A program made the translations under genes and the position numbers. From Corynebacterium coyleae (GTDB lineage Bacteria > Actinomycetota > Actinomycetes > Mycobacteriales > Mycobacteriaceae): a stretch of 64,000 nt of DNA. The first letter of the stretch is position 1; the number at the start of each line of letters is the position of its first letter. Below the pieces are notes generated by a model. It did no database searches. It was not told the origin of the DNA and worked only from the letters and a program-made list of their open reading frames with translations. Below are positions 9,101 to 16,645 of this stretch, piece by piece. The DNA lies in assembly GCF_030408635.1 (NCBI RefSeq), contig NZ_CP047198.1, positions 868,001-932,000 on the forward strand, written 5' to 3'.

Positions 9101-11143
9101 GAGGATACGACCGACGCACACGGCAGGTTTAACGCGGGCAACCTGCACGCCGGCGAATACACCGTGCAGGTTGAATCCAGCGACAACCACGGAGGAACAA
9201 CCCAGCGTTTCAGTGTCGAGCCGAACAAGCCGCGCGATCTGGAGCTCACGGTGGCGCTGGTCAAGGGGTCCGTCAACATCTCGGTCACGGGTGACGCGGA
9301 GCCAGAGTCGATCACGATCACGGGTGGACCGAAAAACGAAACCCGCAAGGTAGAAAAGGTTGACGGCAAGTACGTCATCGATGGCCTCTACCCAGGTGAT
9401 TACACCGTGACCGCAAAGGCACCGAGCAACCACACCGTCACACGTGAAAACGACGGCAAGGTCACGGTCAAGCCAACCGAGCAGTCCAACCTGGGCATTA
9501 CGGTGAAAAAGGAGCCGGCGACGTCGAATCCGGCCCCGCAGCCGGATCCGTTCGTGTGGGCACCTGTGGTGGTGCACGCCGGCGAGGTAGGCATTGGCAC
9601 GCCGACGCGTAAGGGGAGCAGTGACCCGGTGCCGTCTGGGTTCACCACCAACGGCGTGGAAAAGGTCATCTCCGGCAACAAGACGGAACAGGTTGCGCCG
9701 AAGGATTCCTGGATTCGTGTGGAGCAGGACGGCACGGTCGTCGCCACGCCACCGCGCGATGCCGCGCCCGGAACTTACCGCGTAGAGGTCAACACACCGA
9801 CGGGCCAGCGCGAGGTCGTCGAGGTTGTCGTGGCTGAAGAAAAACCCATGGCCGATCGCTACACGGTCGAATGGGCGAAAACCCCGGTGCCTGCTGGTGT
9901 GGAGCGCTCCTCGAGCTCGCCGCGTGCGCAGGTGGTGGAGCGCGGCTTCACATACGACGACCGCGTGCTGCCCGCAGGAACAACGTTTAAGCCGAACGCC
10001 AAGGGCGTGACCATCGACGCCAAGGGCAGCATCACGTTCAAGCCGGAGGCCAACGCAAAACGGGGCACCCACACGGCCCCGGTCACGATCACTTTCCCGG
10101 ACGGCAGTTCCAAGACGGTCAACGCCGTCTTCGAGGTCGGCGAGCCCATGCTGGCCGACCTGGCAAACCTCGGCTACGAAGACGAGATCATGGTGGTCCC
10201 GGGACTGAGCGCAACCGTGCTGCGCACCGGCGACGCTGCGTTGCCCGAGGGGACGACCTTCAAGATGAAATCCGGGTCGAGCCTGGGCGGCTGGTCCGCG
10301 ACGGTGGACGCGAACACCGGCGACGTGCGAGTCAACGCACCGAAGGTGAACGCGCGTCCGCTCACGGTCAAGGTCATCGCCTACTTCCAGGATGGTTCCA
10401 CCAAAGAACTTGAAGCGCGCGCTCGCTTGGCCACAGCTTCTGCACACGCCGTGAAAAACTCCATCTCCTACCCGTCTACCACGGTGCGGGTGGGCAACAC
10501 AGTTGCAGTCGCCGCTGTTGGCGATGCGGTCAAGGGCGCGGTCTTCGACGTGATCGACAACGCTGGCCTTGACGTCGGCGTGAACAGATCCACCGGCGCG
10601 CTGCGCATCACGGCGCCGAAGAACGCCGAGATCGACGAAACCTACAAGCCGCTGATCCAGGTGCGCTACCCAGACGGCAGCGCACGCGAAATCACCGCCA
10701 CGGTCACGGTGCCTTCGGATGCGGCGACGTTTGACGCCGGATACGTTGGAGCGAACGTACCCATCGGCGGTGAGGCTCGTCCGGAACCTTCGTCGAAACT
10801 GCCAGAGGGCACGCGGTTTAGCATCGACGGCTTCAACGAGCAGGGCTGGACAGCAACTATCGACGAAAAAACCGGCCGCATCACCGCCCGGTCCAACGGC
10901 AGTGTGCCCAACGGCAAAACCACCTCCGTCAAGGTGCGGGTGACCTACCCGGACGGATCCTCCGAACTGGTCAACGTCCCCCTGACGGCGAGGGCGCCGG
11001 AGGAAGTGGTGGTTGAGGATAAGGGGTCGTCGACAAGCGTTGGCTGGATCGCGGTCCTCGTGGGCGCGCTGGCGCTGCTTGCCGGCGTAGGATTCGCCGC
11101 ATTTTTGAACCAAGACAAGATCATGCAGGTACTGGGTAGGTAG
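6125..11143 (+). CDS. giant repeat surface protein (carboxypeptidase-regulatory-like and Rib-like domains)
   Basis: A 1672-residue predicted surface protein. Residues 1-50 are an export signal (RITAVATVLALAGTVAE, then VAHAQ). Residues 60-300 are a non-repeated beta-rich head. Residues 300-1128 contain many prealbumin-like domains (carboxypeptidase regulatory or Cna-B-like), each with a G-x-Y-T-V/A ending. A multi-domain block beginning VVDDANRPVANA (residue 553) recurs as VVDDTGHPVANA (residue 886). Residues 1180-1640 hold four Rib-like units ending TFPDGSS, YFQDGST, RYPDGSA and TYPDGSS. A helix near 1640-1662 and a short basic tail anchor it; there is no LPXTG. I see no cysteine anywhere. 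The start is supported by GAGAAAG at 6114-6120. The protease gene begins 8 bp downstream, so the two are probably co-transcribed. Adhesion or stalk function is inferred. Confidence 0.88.
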   Translation: MTPMSRYSDDPRRVHRPRGMRITAVATVLALAGTVAEVPLGTFTPVAHAQRAPQPQAGISHGEVRFENGRDWRGAVFFSDSMRVNTVALEFVPEKPRVFGEKVQPAPKGDPVFDMIPETSQFTLEYRELMPNRRERLVETYEVTVHRSIATTPSGNYAIRLRYNLPDLQVKNGDRLILWARGKTGYPTPMAGGGARYTMPYVNLSAPGKVRVHNPDEEPVGRPKVLVNRKWTNRQGKEIVLQGEEAVADNGSYWLTSNNPRTTYQIGVRPPAGFVSPATKPWKDEATAPDFDLYPITVTGRVIDDKGVGISGARVTVGGKSAQTDQSGNFTVPKVPVGTEYTLVVGETEDRQGTEVDGVVVKDQRVNRIADPIVVQRKQQYGKVSGKVNGLPERTKVKVRVVGTNTVVDTDENAEFTIPNLAVGKHVLEVVPESLPKGYSVTQTADVDVKRATTANANFTATRDKGSISGVISGVPADKQVKIRVTGPEILEQTVSGGHYSFPDLPTGDYRVEVIKDSVPRGYSVTGPQNAKVEKYENRTVGFAVIADNVTGVIKVVDDANRPVANASVTVDGRTETTNAEGLATFGDLAPGAYTAAVSAARGKYSGASQGFVLYPGDNDPVTVKVGSLNQTGGIVVDDLGQAVAGAQVVVKQGSRVIGTFPTTPEGNFNAGALAAGNYTAEVARNNTYDAASANFTVEPGGDTESVMLKVALHRGSIKVGTSGPLAPTGVFLNGGPNNEYLPIEEAGGDYVLNDLYPGEYTLGGRAPEGYTIEGGGAVTINPNETSEKTLNVVRNLGNIAGSVTGLPSGQPAEIQVRGADQNTAGVKKTAPVVNGTYSIAGLPTGTYTVEIVGPQGYSAPSQAAKVKKDSTETHDFALALDKVDLVLQVVDDTGHPVANAKLDVAGRTVNTNAEGMATVEDILPGTYTAKAAESESHSEGSREVTLQPGRHGSGEILVKTLNAVTGTLLDDLSAPVANAPIRITQNGGEVAEDTTDAHGRFNAGNLHAGEYTVQVESSDNHGGTTQRFSVEPNKPRDLELTVALVKGSVNISVTGDAEPESITITGGPKNETRKVEKVDGKYVIDGLYPGDYTVTAKAPSNHTVTRENDGKVTVKPTEQSNLGITVKKEPATSNPAPQPDPFVWAPVVVHAGEVGIGTPTRKGSSDPVPSGFTTNGVEKVISGNKTEQVAPKDSWIRVEQDGTVVATPPRDAAPGTYRVEVNTPTGQREVVEVVVAEEKPMADRYTVEWAKTPVPAGVERSSSSPRAQVVERGFTYDDRVLPAGTTFKPNAKGVTIDAKGSITFKPEANAKRGTHTAPVTITFPDGSSKTVNAVFEVGEPMLADLANLGYEDEIMVVPGLSATVLRTGDAALPEGTTFKMKSGSSLGGWSATVDANTGDVRVNAPKVNARPLTVKVIAYFQDGSTKELEARARLATASAHAVKNSISYPSTTVRVGNTVAVAAVGDAVKGAVFDVIDNAGLDVGVNRSTGALRITAPKNAEIDETYKPLIQVRYPDGSAREITATVTVPSDAATFDAGYVGANVPIGGEARPEPSSKLPEGTRFSIDGFNEQGWTATIDEKTGRITARSNGSVPNGKTTSVKVRVTYPDGSSELVNVPLTARAPEEVVVEDKGSSTSVGWIAVLVGALALLAGVGFAAFLNQDKIMQVLGR

Positions 11144-11151
11144 GCAACAAC

Positions 11152-13521
11152 ATGCGATTTTCCACAAAAGTAATGGCAGTCGGCCTGTGCGCCGCCCTCG
11201 CCCCCGTCTGCGTTATGCCCGCGCAGGCCAAGGTCACACAGCAAGGCAGGCAGGTTGTCGTTGAGGGGCAGCAGAAGAGCACATGGTCGCCGTACATCAA
11301 CGCGACCGTGCGCCCCGACGGACAGGGCCTCTTCGACTTCGACCACCCCGAAGCCGCCGCCGAGGTGCTCAAGTACGGCCTCAGCACCGACGTGTACGTC
11401 AACGAGGCGAAAATGCCCGTCGACTGGAACGCGACGCCCGAAACCCTCAGCAGAGACGACGGAACCGACACGGTTGTCTACACCCAGACGTTCAACGGTG
11501 TTGAGGTCAAACGCACCATCAACATTTTCGACAACATCATCCAGTACACCGTCACCGCCACCAACGTCTCGGGCGCCCCGGTCAATGTCCGCGTCGAAGC
11601 CGTAAGCGACATCATGGGCAACCACGGCCAACTCCGCGCGCAGCAATACTTCGACGGCGAAATTCGCGTCTCCCCGGAAAAGCCCGGCCACACCGCACGC
11701 GTGAAGTTTGCGAACGCCGACCGGTTCGGCGTAGGACCGACCGCTGAGAAAGCCAAGGAGAGCCGCAACGACAACGACGCGCGCTACCAGGCCGGACGCT
11801 GGAGCAAGAGCCTCGCAGCGGGTGAGAAACTCGAGGCCGAAACCCAGGCGCGTTTCATCCCGCAGCCAGCCGCGTTCGACTCCGACGGCGACGGGCTGCG
11901 CAACTCGTGGGAACGCGTCGGCATGAAACTCTCCTCAGGCAAATCGTTGCCAATCCACCAGTGGGGCGCCGACGAAAACAAACCCGACCTGTTCCTGCAG
12001 CTGCACTGGATGCGATCCGAGTGGGAACAACTCAAGTGCGATCGGAAGGAATCCTTCGCGGCATCCGTGGAGGGCTTTACCCAGTTCGCCGACTGTGCGC
12101 GTGCAAACACGAAGGACTATGCGCCGTCGCCGGAGATCCTCAAGCAGTTGGAGGAGCGCTTCGCCAAACAAGGCATCAATCTCCACATCGTTGCGGGGCC
12201 GGAGTACGTCAGTTCCTCGATGTCCAGCATGAAGGAGGCAGACCGCGAGGGCGGCAAGACCGAGGACTACGCCAAAGAATTCATGCCAGGGTTGGCCGAT
12301 CCGAAGTTGGCCAAAGACGAATGGGCTTACGCGCTGTATGCGCAAAACCAATTCATCTCGGCACGCGAACGGTTGCTGGGAGAACGCAAGGCGGTCTTCC
12401 GCGTTGGCGTCATCGGCGACACGATTTCTCGCGGCGACTCCTCGACAGGCCTCGCTTTGGTCAACGACTCCGTATTCTTCGTGGCGAACCATCCTGAGAT
12501 GACCACGCAGGAGCAGCTGCGCAACACGATCCTGCACGAGTTCGGCCACACCCTGAACCTGCTGCACTACGGCGCGCACGTGGAGTCAAACACGGCACCG
12601 GCGCGCGATGACCTCGAAGAGTACAACTCGGTGATGAGTTACGCGCACCAGTTCAACCAGTTCAACTTTGCCGAAAAGGAAACGCACGGCCACGACGAGA
12701 CCGGCAGGGAGTTTCAGATCCCGGCGGACTGGGCGAACCTGAACCTTCCAGGCGCGAACGTTGGCCAAGGCCACATCGGAGTGAACGACGAGACAGACAA
12801 GGAAAACGACAAAGACGACCACGATCACGACCACTCGCACGGCGAGGAAAGCATGCCGGTGCTGACCGAAGGTGACGTCAAGGAACTGGTCATCAACGCG
12901 GCAAGCAACAACAAGTACAAGGCAGGCTTTCGTCTCAACGAAACCGCGAACGGTGACAATGGCGTCGTCGCACAGCTTGGCGACGACAACGTCCTGCGCG
13001 GCACCATCTCCAACCTGGGAGACGTGGACGAGCGGTTTAAGGTCAGCGTCAACTACGGCTCGGGAGTGTTCCAACAAAGCTACGACCTGAAGCCTGCCGG
13101 CAAAGTCGGCGACGAGAAGCAGGTAGACATCAAGCTCGACCGCGCGGCGTTTTTGGACAAGCCGGTCGTTCCGCTGAGCGTAGTGGTTACAAACTCGCGC
13201 GGAACGGAAGTGTTTAGCCAGTCCTACAACGTCTCCGCGCTGAACTACACCCGCGAAGAGATGGCGAAGGTGCTTGCCGAGGTGCTTGCCTCCGACGCCC
13301 CGGAGTACGTCAAGGACATGGCCCGCAGGAAGCTGCAGCCGAAGGGCAAGACCGAAGGGACGAGCAACGCGCCGGCGGCGCAGAAACCGAAGACGCAGCA
13401 GCCGCCGGCCAACGGCGACGGTGCGGTCTCGCCAGTGGCGATCATCATCGGCGTGCTGCTCGCTATCGGCGGCCTTGGTGCTGCGCTAGCTGGCTGGGCG
13501 ATGAGCCAGGGCATGATTTAG
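11152..13521 (+). CDS. membrane-anchored zinc metalloprotease, metzincin-like, with calcium loop
   Basis: A 789-residue exported protein. The signal peptide ends near PAQA (25). Residues 28-240 form a beta-sandwich-like N-domain. DSDGDGLRNSWE (about 243-254) is a thrombospondin-type calcium loop. The catalytic motif is HEFGHTLNLLH (462-472), with a Met-turn-like SVMSY near 493, as in metzincins but with Asn instead of the usual Gly in HExxHxxGxxH. Two mature cysteines, near 295 and 314, probably form a disulfide. A His/Asp-rich stretch (DHDHDHSHGEE) lies near 560. An Ig-like domain, a Pro/Gln linker and a C-terminal helix (VSPVAIIIGVLLAIGG) follow. It probably acts at the cell envelope; the adjacent repeat protein is a possible substrate or partner. 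It is a paralogue of the protein at 44455-45807. Confidence 0.85.
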   Translation: MRFSTKVMAVGLCAALAPVCVMPAQAKVTQQGRQVVVEGQQKSTWSPYINATVRPDGQGLFDFDHPEAAAEVLKYGLSTDVYVNEAKMPVDWNATPETLSRDDGTDTVVYTQTFNGVEVKRTINIFDNIIQYTVTATNVSGAPVNVRVEAVSDIMGNHGQLRAQQYFDGEIRVSPEKPGHTARVKFANADRFGVGPTAEKAKESRNDNDARYQAGRWSKSLAAGEKLEAETQARFIPQPAAFDSDGDGLRNSWERVGMKLSSGKSLPIHQWGADENKPDLFLQLHWMRSEWEQLKCDRKESFAASVEGFTQFADCARANTKDYAPSPEILKQLEERFAKQGINLHIVAGPEYVSSSMSSMKEADREGGKTEDYAKEFMPGLADPKLAKDEWAYALYAQNQFISARERLLGERKAVFRVGVIGDTISRGDSSTGLALVNDSVFFVANHPEMTTQEQLRNTILHEFGHTLNLLHYGAHVESNTAPARDDLEEYNSVMSYAHQFNQFNFAEKETHGHDETGREFQIPADWANLNLPGANVGQGHIGVNDETDKENDKDDHDHDHSHGEESMPVLTEGDVKELVINAASNNKYKAGFRLNETANGDNGVVAQLGDDNVLRGTISNLGDVDERFKVSVNYGSGVFQQSYDLKPAGKVGDEKQVDIKLDRAAFLDKPVVPLSVVVTNSRGTEVFSQSYNVSALNYTREEMAKVLAEVLASDAPEYVKDMARRKLQPKGKTEGTSNAPAAQKPKTQQPPANGDGAVSPVAIIIGVLLAIGGLGAALAGWAMSQGMI

Positions 13522-13536
13522 CGCATGATCTAACGC

Positions 13537-14334
13537 CTAGGCTGCCTGCTCCTGCCACCAGGCCAGAAGCCTCTCAAGTGTTTGGAGGAGCGCGTGGTCG
13601 GGGCCGACCGCCTCGACGGAGGGCAGCCTCGATGCACGGAATTGCGGGCCGAGGTTGGCAAACGGGCTCACGGGTTGGGTTGCGGTTTTTGAGGAGTCGA
13701 TTGCCGCAAAGATCTCGTCGAGTTTGCGCTCGACGATCCTGCGTTGCCTCCGGTTAAACGTCTCCGGTGCGAACGGGTTGATGCCGGTGAAGCTCTTGCT
13801 GACAAGGCAGTTATCGCGCGGGTCGTACACAAAAACGGCGACTGGGAACGACTCGTCGGACTTCAGGTTCGGTGTGAACTCGATACAAAAGGCGCTGTAC
13901 CACGCGTTGTCTTGCGAGTCGCCGAGCATCATCACCGTCGCAGCCGTGAGATCTTCCGCAGGGAAGACGCGAGGCGCCGTGAGCGCGAACGCGGGATCCT
14001 GCGGTGGCACGATACTGACCGTGTAGTCGTCGTGAGCGACCATGATGCGCTGGACTTCGGCCATGACGTTGGCCATCTCCTCCACGCCATACCAATCGGG
14101 CGCGCGAGGATTGTCCGGTTGGAGCAACGCGCAGTCGATTTCGTGGGTGTCCGGGTCGTGGATGAGTATTGCGACGCGGAGGCCGTTTTCGATGATGTAG
14201 TCGTCGTCAATGTGCCAGCGGATGTCGTCGTCGAAACTGTAGTCGTCCTCGTCGTAGTCGTACATGGTGACAAGGTCATCGACTTCCTCGTCGTAAGAAT
14301 CGAGGTAGTAAAGCTCGTAGGCACGAAAAGCCAT
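13537..14334 (-). CDS. acidic protein of unknown function
   Basis: A 265-residue protein I do not recognise. The N-terminal 50 residues are strongly acidic and Tyr-rich (YLDSYDEEVDDLVTMYDYDE). The middle contains IHDPDTHEIDCALLQPDN and TPNLKSDESFPVAVFVYDPRDN, and the C-terminus is more basic and helical. No signal peptide or membrane helix is evident from the ATG at 14334, which has a GGGGGG element at ideal distance. The frame stays open upstream to 14529 and would add a hydrophobic stretch, but that segment contains the hairpin and palindrome at 14357-14448 and is more likely a leader and promoter. The gene is convergent with the metalloprotease gene, 16 bp away. Confidence 0.75.
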   Translation of the reverse strand: MAFRAYELYYLDSYDEEVDDLVTMYDYDEDDYSFDDDIRWHIDDDYIIENGLRVAILIHDPDTHEIDCALLQPDNPRAPDWYGVEEMANVMAEVQRIMVAHDDYTVSIVPPQDPAFALTAPRVFPAEDLTAATVMMLGDSQDNAWYSAFCIEFTPNLKSDESFPVAVFVYDPRDNCLVSKSFTGINPFAPETFNRRQRRIVERKLDEIFAAIDSSKTATQPVSPFANLGPQFRASRLPSVEAVGPDHALLQTLERLLAWWQEQAA

Positions 14335-14356
14335 AATTATCCCCCCTGGGTGTCGG

Positions 14357-14381
14357 GCGGAAGCCCCCATTTTGCTTCCGC
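14357..14381 (-). promoter_or_regulatory. hairpin in the leader of the acidic-protein gene
   Basis: GCGGAAGC (14357-14364) and GCTTCCGC (14374-14381) form a perfect 8-bp stem with a 9-base loop. On the transcribed minus strand the loop is AAAATGGGG. It lies about 20 bp upstream of the G-rich ribosome binding site of the gene starting at 14334. There is no T-run, so it is not a standard terminator; it may affect mRNA stability or translation. Confidence 0.45.
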
Positions 14382-14426
14382 GTATCGACGAGCCTAAACC
14401 ACAACCGGCCCCAACACCAGAGCCGG

Positions 14427-14448
14427 GATGCACAATATATTGTGCATC
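14427..14448. promoter_or_regulatory. perfect 22-bp palindrome, probable operator
   Basis: The sequence from 14427 to 14448 is a perfect palindrome with the 14-base core CACAATATATTGTG and flanks GATG/CATC. The core agrees with the published NrdR-box pattern (ACACWATATWTTGTGT) at 14 of 16 positions. It lies about 95 bp upstream of the acidic-protein start, in a 233-bp gene-free stretch (14335-14567), and includes a TATATT that could be its -10 element. No nrd gene is in the window, and NrdR boxes normally come in pairs, so the regulator is unknown. Confidence 0.6.
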
Positions 14449-14567
14449 TCGTAGGGAACCGAGCAACGCAGCAGTAATTGTGGCCGAAAACGCCACACGC
14501 GCGAGGAACTTGACACTGAGCTCATGCACAAGACGAGCACCAGCATCAAGCGTGCTTAGTGAGCCGG

Positions 14568-15797
14568 TTACTCGCCACGCATCAGGGCGAGGGTGAGTTC
14601 ATAGCAGCGCTCGAGGGAAGGCACCGGCAGAAACTCGTAGATCGAGTGGAAGTTGTGCGCGCCGGTGAAATAGTTCGGGGTGTAGACACCCTGGTTGGAC
14701 AGCCATGACCCATCGGTGCCGCCACGCATATCGATCTCCTTAATCTCGATGCCGAGGCGGCGCATCGTAGCGTGCAGTCGCTCGGAGCCGACGGAATTTT
14801 CGGGGGTCTTCGCGTCGGAGATGTTCGCGTAGACATCTACGATGTCGCAGGTGATGGTGGCGCGCGGGTTTGCTGCGGCAAGATCGTCGGCAAGGGTGCG
14901 TAGACGCTGCTTCTTTTCCTCGTAGCCTTCGCGGTCATGATCGCGGATGCTCAACTGCATGGTGCAGGTGGACTGGTTGCCGTCGATACCGTTGAGCCAG
15001 ATAAAGCCCTCACGCCCCTCGGTGTGCTCGGGCGTTTCCTGCGCGTCGAGCTGGTTGGCAAACTCCATTGCCAGTGTGATCGGGTTGACCAGGTTGCCCT
15101 TCGCGTTCATCGGGTGGGCGCTGACGCCGGCGATGGTAATGGTGGCGGTGGCGGCGTTGAACGTGGTCTCTACAACCTCGCCGAGCTCGCCGCCGTCGAC
15201 GGTGTAGGCGTAATCGACAGGGAAGCGGTCAAAATCGATCGTGCGTACACCGCGCAGGCCGATCTCCTCGTCCGGCACGAACGCGATGTAAATGTCGCCG
15301 TGTGGGGTCTGACCGCCGAGCTCGGTGACCGCCTCCATGATCGCGGTCACGCCGGCCTTGTCATCGGCGCCAAGCACGCTCGTGCCGTCCGTGTGGACGA
15401 TCGGCTGGCCCTCGTACGCTGCAAGTTCCGGGTGGTCGGCGGCGCGCAGCCAGAGGTCGCGCTCGGCGTTGAGGCAAATATCCCCGCCTTCGTAATGGGT
15501 TAGCTGCGGATTGACCGTGGGGGAGAGGTTTACATCCACCGTGTCCAGGTGGGAGCAGAAGCCGATCGCGGGGCCCTCGCCGGTGCCGGGGATCTTGGCT
15601 GTAACCACGCACGTGTCGGACAGGTGGACGTCGGTGGCCCCGGCGGTGGTGAGCTCGTCGACAAGCAAACGCGCAAACGTCCATTGGCTTTCGGTGGACG
15701 GGACTGTAGTGGCGCGAGCGTCGGATTGGCTTTCCGTGCGGACGTAGCGGAAGAAACGGTCGGTGACGCCTTGCTGAATCGGCGTGAGAGTATTCAT
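14568..15797 (-). CDS. pepT: peptidase T (tripeptide aminopeptidase, M20B)
   Basis: Cleaves the N-terminal residue from tripeptides in the cytoplasm using two zinc ions. The 409-residue length is typical of PepT. Metal-ligand motifs are in order: GFCSHLDTVD, VLGADDKAGV, VPDEEIGLRG and the C-terminal TGAHNFHSIYEFLP. MRGGTDGSWLSNQG is also characteristic of the family. The gene lies 17 bp downstream of a DUF2871 membrane-protein gene on the same strand and may be co-transcribed with it. Confidence 0.94.
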   Translation of the reverse strand: MNTLTPIQQGVTDRFFRYVRTESQSDARATTVPSTESQWTFARLLVDELTTAGATDVHLSDTCVVTAKIPGTGEGPAIGFCSHLDTVDVNLSPTVNPQLTHYEGGDICLNAERDLWLRAADHPELAAYEGQPIVHTDGTSVLGADDKAGVTAIMEAVTELGGQTPHGDIYIAFVPDEEIGLRGVRTIDFDRFPVDYAYTVDGGELGEVVETTFNAATATITIAGVSAHPMNAKGNLVNPITLAMEFANQLDAQETPEHTEGREGFIWLNGIDGNQSTCTMQLSIRDHDREGYEEKKQRLRTLADDLAAANPRATITCDIVDVYANISDAKTPENSVGSERLHATMRRLGIEIKEIDMRGGTDGSWLSNQGVYTPNYFTGAHNFHSIYEFLPVPSLERCYELTLALMRGE

Positions 15798-15814
15798 GCC
15801 GCGAGGGTAGCGCG

Positions 15815-16258
15815 TTAGTTTGCCAGCGCTGCCTCAGAGGTTCGGGTAGGGCTATCGATGGCGCGACCCAGCAGCACCACGAAGATGACCAACGCGATGG
15901 TGAGCATGATGTGGCCCAAACCTGCGATGCCAGAGATCGCCGCACCCGACTCCTTGCCCAGCACCGTCAGCGAGCCGTGCAGGATCAGCATGGACACGGT
16001 GGTGAGCAAACCCGCGTTGTAGAGCCAGAAGAAGATATTGAAAAGCTTCTTATTGCGCGAGAAGGTGAAGACCTTTTCTAGGGCGAGGAAGATGAGGAAC
16101 ATCATGAAGCCCAGGGCCAAAAGGTGGGTGTGGGTAACGCTGAGCTGGGTGAACTGGCCTTCTGGGAAGCTGTTGGCGCGGGTGAACTCGCGGTAGAACA
16201 CGCCCGAGATCAGGCCGAAGGCGAGGTAGAAGATTGCGGCTCTGTAGAGGGCCTTCAT
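15815..16258 (-). CDS. DUF2871 family membrane protein
   Basis: A 147-residue membrane protein with four hydrophobic helices and the pattern RAAIFYLAFGLISGVFYREFTR, then QLSVTHTHLLALGFMMFLIFLALEK, which is typical of DUF2871. The function of the family is not known to me. The ATG at 16258 is preceded by AAAGGAG at 8 bases, which decides it over an upstream in-frame start. The His-containing second helix could bind a metal or heme, but this is speculation. It is probably in an operon with pepT downstream. Confidence 0.82.
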   Translation of the reverse strand: MKALYRAAIFYLAFGLISGVFYREFTRANSFPEGQFTQLSVTHTHLLALGFMMFLIFLALEKVFTFSRNKKLFNIFFWLYNAGLLTTVSMLILHGSLTVLGKESGAAISGIAGLGHIMLTIALVIFVVLLGRAIDSPTRTSEAALAN

Positions 16259-16345
16259 GGGAAAAACTCCTTTTAGCAACAAAGTGTTGTGAACATCATC
16301 TACGTTTGTACCAGAAAGCTCGGTCCTGCGAACCGGGTGTGCCGT

Positions 16346-16540
16346 TTAAACGATGATGGAGATTGCGTTGATGACCGAATCCCATAACGCCACGACAGAA
16401 TGGCTCAGATCGTTTAGCGACGCTTGCCACGATGCAGGCAACCAGGCGTCAGCGGCGCCGTTGCCGAGCGCATTGCGGAAATCTTGTGCACCATGATGGA
16501 TGTTGTACGTCAACAGTGAACTCAAGCCCATGATGGCCAT
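16346..16540 (-). CDS. possible small protein, amphipathic
   Basis: A 64-codon frame in the 363-bp gap between the DUF2871 and DASS transporter genes. The product starts MAIMGLSSLLTYNIHHG and ends in a Trp-containing helix (NDLSHSVVALWDSVINAIS). Its size and amphipathic character recall short corynebacterial porin-like peptides, but I see no direct match. No strong ribosome binding site precedes the ATG at 16540 or the alternative at 16531. It may be a chance frame. Confidence 0.35.
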   Translation of the reverse strand: MAIMGLSSLLTYNIHHGAQDFRNALGNGAADAWLPASWQASLNDLSHSVVALWDSVINAISIIV

Positions 16541-16645
16541 GCTACGCGCCCGTATGCAGGGTAAACAGTACACGCGTCACATTTTGAAGGCCGATTTGGT
16601 GAGACTAATGTTTATGCAGGAACAACCACTTCAAGGAGGAAGACC

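Noticed and set aside
8651-11167. 838-codon open frame on the minus strand inside the giant repeat protein gene
   Set aside because: Typical antisense frame of GC-rich codons; no start signal or family match, and the plus-strand protein has coherent domains throughout.
6125-13521. LPXTG sortase anchoring of the surface proteins
   Set aside because: No LPXTG-like motif precedes either C-terminal helix, and no sortase gene is in the window.
14341-14381. Actinobacterial 6C RNA
   Set aside because: Only one clear hairpin is present and its loop has four C residues, not two hairpins with six or more.
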